Source: Thalassia testudinum (taxonomy: Eukaryota; Streptophyta; Magnoliopsida; Alismatales; Hydrocharitaceae). Taken from it: a DNA stretch of 64,000 bases. The DNA is taken from the NCBI GenBank assembly GCA_037157565.1, contig JAZHRO010000073.1, positions 11,538,501 to 11,602,500 on the forward strand. Reading direction: 5' to 3'. The notes beneath the pieces were generated by a model. The model worked only from the letters and a program-made list of their open reading frames with translations. It had not been told where the DNA came from and made no database searches. This document shows, one piece after another, positions 56,049 through 64,000 of the stretch (position 1 is the stretch's first letter; each line of letters opens with the position of its first letter). The position numbers and the translations under genes were made by a program.

Positions 56049-58550
56049 TGATCGCATTTTTGCATGGTTTGTTAATTCAGGATTTTAAGTTATTGCAACG
56101 CACAAAAATGGATTCTCTTTTAAAATTTGTAACCTAGATAGGGGAGTATTTAGGGTCGTCCAAGGTGACAATATTTGATAAATCAATCTCATGCTTGGAA
56201 ATGCGGAAATCACCTTTCCTTTTGGTCTTTTCAAATATGTATTTTTTTAGGTTTATGAAATAAAGGGGCAATTACAAGATGGTGGTAGAAAAAGACTAAA
56301 TCTAATTTAATTAGTAGGTGACAAGAAAGACCTCTTCTCAAGATCACCCTAGGCACGTCAAGGCCTAGGATAATTGAGAAGAGGGAGTGAAAGTGCTAAA
56401 AACTAAAGTAAGAAGAGGCTACACCAAGTAGAAAAGGCAACTTAATACTAAGTGGATTTCTATTTTACAAAAGTAGAGGAAAGCTTCTACTACAAAAAGT
56501 AAAACTACAAAAATTAAAGCACAAATCGTGGATGATGATGATGGTAAAGAGGGAATGCTCCATGCTCCAACTGCGGCAGCTCCCGCAGTTAAAAAGGATC
56601 CTCCTCTTTTTCTTGAACCAGAGATAGTCTCCTCCTAACAAGCCCAAGGGGGGCATGCTTCACTCCTCTAGGGTGGATGGATTTTCACCTTCAAAGGCTC
56701 CTCCTAAGGTGGGATGGGCCACCTTTGATTCCTCCTCCAAGGGTGGTAGTCTACCACCATTAAATCATCCACTTCCTAGGGTAGGCATGTACCCTAGGTT
56801 GTCCTCCAATTCCTGGCTTCCTTCCTTGGCTGGCGTGGGCACAAGAGAGAAGAGAAGAGGGGAAGGCACCAAGGGGATAGAGTATCCCCTTAATCTTCTT
56901 CTTCTTCGCCTGACCTTCTATGTAGGTAGAAATATAGGTAGAAAAATTGTAGCCAAGGGTGAAGATTTAATGGTGGTGGTAGGGGGTTTATATAGGAGTG
57001 GTAGGGGGTTAAGGGTGGTTATAGGATGGATGGCTATGATGGGGGTTAGATGGTGGTTATAGGATCCTAGGGCTAGGGTTTTTGGCACCAAAATGGAGGG
57101 GTACTTGGTGGTTGGCACCAACCCTAAGTGGCAACTAGGGTTAATGGTTTGGTTAGGTGTGTTGTAAGGTGGAGATGGAGTTATATGGTGGAGGTCATGT
57201 ATGGAGGGTAGATATAGGGTGGCGCAAAAGAGGTGGGATGCTTGTGGTGGTAGTTGTGGTGGAGTTAAGGGAGTTGGCGCCACTTTAGGTGGGTTAAGGG
57301 GGGAGGTTAGGTGGAGTCACTAGATGGACGGGTAGGATAGGTTGGGGGGTAATATGTAGGGTGTAGATGGGAGGAAGTGTTGGTGCCAAATTTAGGGGTG
57401 TTGAGGGTAATTTTTGGCTCCAACTAAGGTAGGGTTTAGGGTAGTTATGGAGGGTTAGGGTTAGCGCCAAGTGCAGGTTTCTAGATCGGGTTAGGTGGGT
57501 GGTAGGGATGGCTTTAGGTGGTGATGTGTAGGGTTAGGATTTAAGGGAAATTTGGCGCCAAAATGAAAGGATGCATGAGGTGTTTTTGGTGCCAACATTA
57601 GGGGGTGTGAGTGGTGGTGGTTGGTGTGGGTTGGCGCCAAGGATTGGTTGGGTTAGGGTTTGGTTAAGGTTAAGGGTTGAAGAGTGGACGGCCATGGGGG
57701 TTTTTGGTGGAGTAGAGTTTAACTAATCTAGCTAACCTAGCTTAGCTAGTAGAGTAGAGCTGGAGGAGCTAGGGTTTCATGGAAAAGAGCTGAGGAAGAG
57801 TATTCTGGAGTTGGTATTAGGTACTCTAGAGCTGGGGTTGAAGAGGTAGCTTTAAGGGGAGCTCAGCTACTTAGTTCTTATGCAAGTAGCCAAGCTTAGG
57901 TAGTTGAGCTCAGTTGAGCTAGCCCTAACCTAGTTGGAGCTAGGTTGAGCTGGAATTGCCTTTGATGAGAACTCTTGAGCTAGCTAAGCTACTAGTTGAC
58001 AAGTACTAACTCAGCTAGCTTAGAGTCTAGCTATTGTGAGTTGGCTAGAGCTGAGGTGAGCTGAGCTTGAGTTGAGGTGGACTCAAGTCAACTCAGTTAG
58101 GTTAGCTAGAGCTCCTAGTTAACTAGTGGGAGCTGAGATGAGCTTGACTCAGGTGAGTTGAGCTAGATCTAAGCTGACCTGAGCTAAGGTGAGCCAAGAT
58201 GAGCTCTGTTGAGCTACCATTCAGCAAAGAAGAGCTAAATGGAGCTGAATGGAGTTAACCCTAGTTCAAGGGAGCTGATATCCAACCATGATGAGCTGGA
58301 ATTAGCTGAGCCCTAGCCTGATTGAGCTTCCTCTTCAACAGTTGCCTTCCCGAATGCTAGGGTTCTGGGGATCTGACTTTCTGCTTATCCCTAACACTCC
58401 AAGAAACATATCAAAAATAAAACAACAATTGCAATGCTTGCCTAACCTATTTTATGCCTCAATGCAACCTAGAAAAAAGTTTGCAGAGCAAAATCCTAAG
58501 AGCTAGGTTTGTTTTAATGCACAAGAATGATGATAAACGGACATTTATCA
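56049..58550 (-). repeat. 3' LTR of element 3
   Basis: 2502 bases, tgatcgcatttttgcatgg to ggacatttatca. It has ggtcgtccaagg near the left end and an AGCT-rich part (57715-58330). It is longer than the LTRs of element 2 because of extra ttggcgcca-rich sequence in the middle (57080-57660). Long frames inside (56655-57062, 56918-57283) show only low-complexity protein. Confidence 0.85.
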
Positions 58551-59930
58551 CATGTCCATGCTTATCTTTTGCTAGTCTCTTAGCAAAACCTTAATTTTTA
58601 CAAAATGTAATTTTTGGGAAATCTAATTTTTTTGACTTTTGAAGAAAAAGAGACTACGGGACCTTGGTTGGTTTAAACACAGGAGGTACGGGATTTGTCA
58701 AAGATAAACATTGAGATTTGTTTTTTAATCCAAAAAATAGACAAAATGGGATCAATATATCCTCCAGAAAATTCACAATTTAAACCCTTATTAATGCAAA
58801 TGACTTGAAATTTCTATTTTTAGGAGTTTTCTTGTTCTTGAATTTGATTCGCAACTTGCAATAACCTTTAAAATCTTGTGTCCATACTTGTGAAAAGCCA
58901 ACATTTATAAGGGTGTGATTTTGGTTTAAAACTTTTTTTTTTGTCCCCCATGCTTATTTCTAGCTTAATCTTAGAACAGATGTGTCGGGATCATCATTCC
59001 CATCACCAATCCTCAAAGGGGCTCTAGCACCAGTACTTCAGGATAGCACTATCCATAACACCACCCAGGAGCTCACAACCCCAAAACACAATGTAGTGTA
59101 ATGGGACGCTCCAAGCAAACTCAAGCTCTTGCTTCGACATTGTAGGTAGGGCATCGTCCAAGACACTCGAGCCGCTAAAATGCGCTTTAATGCTCCATCT
59201 AAAGATATGAAATATAGATATGAAGCAGTGTCGAGGCGGTAATATGTTGACATCGCATCCTTAAAGGAGGCATTTTCCTCCTTCTCGGTGGTGGGAACTC
59301 AATCCAATGATCTGGTTCAGACTTTTTACTAAGTCCAAACAAGGGCTTTCTTCTAATTTTTAGTGAATTTTAGGTGTTGGCTTGTGTGTGAAATTTGTCA
59401 CAGGAAGTTTCGCAAGAAATGCAAGTTTTTGAATCAGAAACTAAGCCAGATACTTTCCACATTACAAAGGAGGATCAAGTCACCTGAACAATCATGAGTT
59501 CAGGTGGAATTTTAGAGAAGGATATCTGATCTAGTCTAAAAATAGACCTTGAAATTCTAATGATAAGATCTGCATCCTCATCCCTAGTTTATTAAAGATA
59601 AAATCCCATTGTACCAAATGTGAATTTTCAACCCTAGTCCCGATTTCAAAATTTTTATTTTATTATTATTATTTTTTGGTATGCATGCCAGAAAATAAAA
59701 ATGATTAAAGAAAAATGAATGTTTTTAAGTTTTGAAAATCCTAATTCGATCATCAAAATTTTAAAAACACACCCCCATGATTAAGATATGCAATGTCCTC
59801 ATGCATTAGGAGGGAAAGAAGGATTACCATAGTTAAAAGGCGGTCGGATTTAAGATAGTCAAAACCTGGGGACAAGAAAAAAAGAAGCAGAAAGAAAATG
59901 ATGGGTTACCTCCCATCCATTGCTATCTTT
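58551..59930 (-). other. Polypurine tract and 3' untranslated region of element 3
   Basis: It shares with element 2 the LTR-edge tract (agataagcatgg), a second tract at 58945-58965 (aagcatgggggac on the minus strand), the GAGGACATTG box at 59772-59805 and the GGAGG-type motif at 59902-59930. The 58965-59180 block closely matches 33110-33320. No coding region. Confidence 0.75.
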
Positions 59931-60009
59931 TACGCCATTTTGCCAGGCGCAGTGTGCATCAGTGATCAACTGTGGTTGGTTCAATGAAATCTAAGGATTC
60001 AGACGAAAG

Positions 60010-60350
60010 ATTCAGGGTATGATCAAAATAGGGCTTTAAACGTTGGCCGTTGACTTGAAATGTTGTATTAGATTTAGGATCAAAGAGATCAACAGCACCG
60101 TACAGATAAGTTTTGAGGGCAATAAAGGGCTGGTCCATTTGGAATTTAATTTGCTAGGAAAAATACGTAATATAGAATCAAAAAGCCAAACCCATTGATT
60201 AACATCAAAGTGTTTCCGAACAATATATTTATCATGAAATTTCTTGGTTCGGTCATTATAAATCTGCATATTTTCATATGAAAAATTATGTAATTTTTCC
60301 AATTCAGTTAATTATAGTTTTCTTTGGATACTGATGTCAGATAAATCAAT
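60010..60350 (-). pseudogene. Integrase C-terminal domain of element 3
   Basis: The frame 60036-60302 has EKLHNFSYENMQIYNDRTKK, FHDKYIVRKHFDVNQWVWLF and RIFPSKLNSKWTSP, the DNA-binding end of plant gypsy integrases. A frameshift near 60125 breaks it; in the next frame the ending FDPKSNTTFQVNGQRLKPYF is recognisable, the standard terminus of this family. Confidence 0.8.
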
Positions 60351-61080
60351 GTTTAATTATTTTATTGCCCAAAAAGCCCTATGCTCTAGTTCTACCGAGA
60401 GATGGCAAGCCTTCCCAAAAATCAAACGGAAGGGAGACATGCCGAGCAGGGTTTTAAAAGCAGCATGGTAGGCCCATAAAGCATCATCCAATTTGGTGGA
60501 CCAGTCTTTACGGTCGAGCCTAACCGTATTTTGTAAAATATTTTTGATTTCCTGGTTAGAAACTTCTGCCTGGCCATTTGTTTGGGTGTGATAAGGTGTG
60601 GAAATTTTTTGATTAACCCCATATTTAGAAAGAAGGTGACGGAATTGTGAATGAGTGAAATGTGAGCCTCCGTCACTGATAATGGCTTCTGGAATGTCGA
60701 ATCTTGAGAAAATGTTCTTAAGAAATTCGACAACCACACGGTGATCATTAGTGTGGTTGGGTATTGCTTTTATTCATTTAGAAACATAGTCAACTGCGAC
60801 TATTATATATAAATACCCACCAGAGTTGATGAACGGTCCCATGAAGTCGATGCCCCATACATCAAAAATTTCAACCTCTAAAATAGGATTAAGGGGCATC
60901 ATATCCTTCCGAGTCATGTTACTGATGCTCTGGCAACGCACACAGGACCGAACAAAATTATGAGCATCATTGTGCAAGCTGGGCCAAAAGAATCCCGCAT
61001 TAAAGATTTTAGATGCAGTTTTCTTTTCCGAAAAATGTCCGCCATAAGCCATTGAACGACAATGTGTCAAAATATCATGA
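60351..61080 (-). pseudogene. Integrase zinc-binding and catalytic core of element 3
   Basis: The frame 60774-61070 contains AYGGHF, SGFFWPSL-like AGFFWPSLHNDAHNF and CVRCQ (zinc-binding part), then FDVWGIDFMGPF with the first catalytic Asp. A TGA stop (about 60772-60774) replaces the usual Trp after VDYVSK. The next frame (60357-60737) carries IISDGGSHF (second Asp) and [14 protein letters not shown] (catalytic Glu), so D, D and E are all present. Before AYGGHF the expected zinc His appears as Arg (HCRSMAYGGHF). Integrase inserts the element cDNA; this copy cannot make a whole protein. Confidence 0.88.
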
Positions 61081-61229
61081 TTTCAGAATCAAGGACACAT
61101 CGTCGAATGACCTGATCGGCACAAATGCAGAAAAGGTCAGGGTCCTCTCAAAAATAGTATTTAATGTCAGCAAAGAACTTATCCCTTTTTGTTTTTGGCC
61201 AATCAGCAGAGATTCATTTTGTTGCTAAA

Positions 61230-61878
61230 TAGTTTGCGATGGGTGCAAACCAAGGGAGGGTAGTGGCAGCTAAAATGCTTTCATTAGGGAATTGATCAGG
61301 GGGGTCATTATGTCATTCGTCATAAGACGAGAGAGATGGTCAGCCAATACATTTTGCAAGTCTGCCTTATCCTTGATTTCCAGGTCAAATTCCTGGAGCA
61401 CTAGGATCCAACGAATATGGTGGGGTTTCGCATCTTTCTTGTCAGCAAATATTTAAGTGCTGAGTGGTCGGTATATATAGTGAAATGTGACCCCAAAAGA
61501 TAAAATCTAAATTTTTCTAAGGCAAATATAATGGCAAAAAGTTCTATTTAGTAATCATGTAATTCCGTTGTGCATCATCAAGAGTTTTTCTAGCATAATA
61601 GATCACAACGGGCATCTTTCCAATTCTTTGCCCTAGAATGGCCCCCACAGCAAAATCTGAGGCATCTATTATTAATTCAAAGGGACTATTCCAATCAGGT
61701 CCCTGCAAAATTGGTGCCTCGGTAACTTCCTTCTTCAACCGCAAAAAACTCTCCAGTCATTCATCATTTAAATCGAATGGCTAGTCTTTAGTAAGAAGCT
61801 GACTTAAGAGCTTGGAGATTTTGGAAAAATTTGTATGAATCTACAGTAGAAACCCACATGACCCAAAGAGGATCTGAT
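61230..61878 (-). pseudogene. RNase H region of element 3
   Basis: The frame 61544-61744 has EAPILQGPDWNSPFELIIDA, SDFAVGAILGQR and VIYYARKTLDDAQRNY, the RT-RNase H junction and the start of gypsy RNase H (first catalytic Asp in DASDFAVGA). The rest continues toward 61230 in other frames, including words such as FTIYTDHSALKYLL, with stops and shifts. RNase H degrades element RNA during reverse transcription. Confidence 0.82.
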
Positions 61879-62589
61879 CTATTTTACAGTAGTGGGCGGT
61901 GGGAGCTTAGATATAGCATATATTTTTGCTTTATCTACTGCAATTCCTTGTTTTGAAATAACATGGCCCAGGACAACACCTTCCTGGACCATGAAATGAC
62001 TTTTTTCCCAACTGAGGACTAGATTGACTTCTATGCATTTATGGAGCGTTCTTTCAAGGTTCTTGAGACAATGGTCAAAAGAATCTCCAAAAATAGAGAA
62101 GTCATCCTTAGGACTTCTAAGCATTCACCTACCAGGTCCGAAAATATTGCAAGCATACACCTTTGAAAAGTCACAGGTGCATTGCAAAGACCAAAGGGTA
62201 TTCTTCGGAAGGCAAAGGTTCCGAAGGGGCACGTGAAAGTTGTTTTGTCATAGTCCTCAGGATGAGCTACTACCTAATTATAGTAGGAATAAGCATCCAG
62301 AAAATAGTAAAAATCCCATCCGACTAACCGCTTCAAGATTTGATCAATAAAGGGAAGCGAAAAATGGTCCTTCTCGGTGGCGGTGTTTACTTTTCTGTAA
62401 TCAATACACACGTGCCAAGAAGAGGCAATTCGAGTGACTATATTGTCCCCATTATCATTGGTGACAACTATTAGTCCAGCCTTTTTGGGCACAACTTGTG
62501 TTGGACTAACCCTGGAGCTGTCAAAAATTAGGTAGATGATATCGGCATCAAGCCACTTAATAATCTCCTTTTTTACCACCTCCTACATA
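61879..62589 (-). pseudogene. Reverse transcriptase of element 3
   Basis: The frame 62274-62579 has RVSPTQVVPKKAGLIVV, HVCIDYRKVNTATEKDHFSL and PFIDQILKRLVGWDFYYFLD. A TAG stop replaces the usual Gln after YYN (about 62271-62273). Downstream the sequence reads FAFRRIPFGLCNAP, then a one-base loss disrupts the box just before the catalytic Asp pair. The frame 61879-62124 continues DDFSIFGDSFDHCLKNLERT and VVLGHVISKQGIAVDKAKI. The two aspartates remain. A further stop lies upstream, after RHLNPNM. Confidence 0.88.
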
Positions 62590-63368
62590 TTAGGGTTCAA
62601 GTGCCTTTGTGGTTGGTGGGAGGGGCGAGAATTATCCTCTAAATATATATGATGTGTACAGTAGGACGGATGAATACCCTTAAGATCAGAAAGGGTCCAG
62701 CCAATAACTTTCTGATACTTACTCAAACCTGGAGAAGTTTGTGTTCTTGTGCCCCAGTAAGTCCAGAATTTATAATCAGGGGTAGGGTTTGATTTGACCT
62801 AGGAAAATATATTTAAGGGAGTCGGGCAAGGGTTTTAATTCTAGTTGTGGGCCTGGCTCTGAAAGAATTTTTGCTTTTTGTGTTAGTGGTGAAGTGAGAG
62901 TGAAAGGGTCTGCTAGAGTGTTAGCTGAATGTGTGGTTAGGGTGGAAGGGTGAGAGGAAGTGGATTGTTCAGGAACCATGTTAATGGCAAAATAATTCCC
63001 CTTGGTTTAATTGTAGATTGGTCAGCTAATTGAAGTGTAACCTCAACAGGCTTTAATTCTCTGATCTTAAATTCCGAAAAACTAATTGTGGGGATAAGAT
63101 TAATTGAGGCATTGAGATCCAACATGGCACGATCAAAAGAAGTATCATTAATGATAACTTGAATTAAGGGGGCGCCTGGATCTTTTCTCTTAAGAGGTAG
63201 TTGGCTCTGCACAACTGAGCTGATTGTCTCAGGAAGGATCATCTTTCCTAAATTTCTGGGCTGCCTTTTTGGGGTACACAAATCCTTTAGAAATTTTACG
63301 TAGGCAGGGATGTATTTTATGGCATCTAGGAGAGGGATGTTAATTTCAACTTGCCCAAATAAATCCAT
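62590..63368 (-). pseudogene. Retropepsin and protease-RT linker of element 3
   Basis: The frame 62937-63368 begins MDLFGQVEINIPLLDAIKYI and has FDRAMLDLNASINLIP. The usual D-L-G-A-S site reads D-L-N-A-S, so a key glycine is changed. After QSTIKPRGI the expected beta-strands are missing, a small deletion. The frame 62776-62979 carries LELKPLPDSLKYIFLGQIKP, a conserved linker block before RT, and then a part with GWTLSDLKGIHPSYCTHHIY. Confidence 0.82.
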
Positions 63369-64000
63369 TAATTCCTTATTAGTGGGCTCAAATTTCTTCT
63401 TGTTCTTATTTTGTGAAGAATGGAGGGCTTGTGGAAATGCTGCAGGGTTTCCCTGTTTTGCATTATTAGGTTCCTAAAATGTGTTAGAGGAAGATGGGGA
63501 AGAGTTGATCTATTTTTCATTGAAATGAGTTTCCTTAATAGGCTAGGGGTCTTGAGTGGTTTTCCCATTCGTCAAAATAACTGCATTTGCAGTCTGGTTG
63601 TTTCCAGGATGAGGATGGGAAGCTTGACTGTTATTGAAACCTGGGGGATACTGAGGTGCTGGCTGAATGGGATGATTGGGATATCCACCTTGGAACTGAT
63701 TTCATTGATTATTCGGGTTGGGCATGGGTTGGGAAGGTAAATTCGCAGTAGGTCGATGATCAGGAGTAACCTTAACTTGTTGTTGCAAGTTTGTAATCAT
63801 GCAGGTTACTTCTGTTATCTGATTCTGCATACCTTGTAGAGTTTTCATGACCTGAGTATTAATATCTTCTTAGGATGGTCTAGGTTGATATGTAGGTTGC
63901 CCATAATTCCCAAAATGATTTTGTTTGGGAAAAGGAATCGGGTCGGGTTTTTCCAGGAGTGATTCGGGTTGGTCCCCAAATTTTGATTGTAAGTGTTGGA
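63369..64000 (-). pseudogene. gag C-terminal region of element 3 (runs off the window)
   Basis: Across frames the minus strand shows a Pro/Asn/Gln-rich tail, including SQPMPNPN, YPNHPIQPAPQYPPGF and, further upstream, a helix-like block (MKTLQGMQNQITEVTCM). Element 2 has close counterparts (MRTLQEMQTKIMEVTRT and LPSQPMPNPNHQ). The core gag domain lies beyond position 64000. Confidence 0.75.

Larger units (their letters stand above)
56049..64000 (-). mobile_element. Element 3: gypsy (Athila/Tat-like) retrotransposon with decayed gag-pol, 5' end outside window
   Basis: 3' LTR 56049-58550, polypurine tract at 58551-58570, 3' untranslated region to about 59930, then on the minus strand integrase (61080-60010), RNase H (61878-61230), RT (62589-61879), linker and protease (63368-62590) and gag C-terminus (from 63369 on). 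It has the same 3' boxes and LTR start as element 2 but keeps pol, making it a fit relative of the type that could once have mobilised element 2. All domains carry stops or shifts, so this copy is dead. Its left flank is agtat. Confidence 0.88.

Noticed and set aside
56655..57283. Long frames on both strands inside the LTR of element 3
   Set aside because: Simple Thr/Pro/His and Val/Gly composition from ggtggt-type DNA; LTR copies elsewhere do not keep them.

Overview
This window is repeat-dense nuclear DNA from a flowering plant. The evidence is degenerate Ty3/gypsy elements of the Athila/Tat type primed by tRNA-Asp, a plant L1-type LINE, a Ty1/copia LTR, and no recognisable host gene, rRNA or tRNA. 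I cannot name the species. Nearly all coding sequence belongs to transposable elements and almost all of it carries stops or frameshifts.

Layout. (1) 1-5994, minus strand: element 1, a decayed gypsy retrotransposon with PBS, gag C-terminus, protease and reverse transcriptase (RT). Its RNase H and integrase are deleted and its 3' LTR probably lies just left of position 1. (2) 5995-8031: LTR-like sequence and then the left half of an older ~2.2-kb repeat. (3) 8032-20686, plus strand: element P, an LTR retrotransposon with 1.7-kb LTRs and no pol. Its 5' LTR was itself the target of a nearly full-length 5.0-kb L1-type LINE (9557-14544) flanked by a 15-bp target-site duplication (TSD). (4) 20687-24042: the right half of the repeat split by element P, followed by a second diverged copy. 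(5) 24043-56048: a head-to-tail array of a ~1.55-1.8-kb unit (about 11 full or partial copies), each unit carrying clusters of short inverted motifs. (6) 56049-64000, minus strand: 3' LTR and most of the internal region of element 3, a gypsy element that still has gag C-terminus, protease, RT, RNase H and integrase, all with point lesions.

The array in (5) is broken by insertions: a solo-LTR-like block (25179-26763); element 2 (30475-40913), a 10.4-kb gypsy element with both LTRs, PBS, gag and protease but no RT, RNase H or integrase; a 41-bp LINE tail (42721-42761) with a perfect 17-bp TSD; and a gypsy solo LTR (49814-53643, TSD attaa) that itself contains a copia solo LTR (51628-53238, TSD gactc). 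The copia LTR carries about fifteen GACGTC palindromes.

How the parts relate. Elements 1, 2, 3 and P share the same 3' architecture: a GGAGG-type motif, a GAGGACATTG motif with a purine run about 1.2 kb before the LTR, and (seen in 2, 3 and P) a similar purine tract at the LTR edge. Elements 2 and P lack pol and would have depended on a pol-bearing relative such as element 3. The LINE that entered element P and the tiny LINE tail in the array share the same 3' terminus. Insertion order can be read from the nesting: array before gypsy solo LTR before copia solo LTR; old 2.2-kb repeat before element P before LINE.
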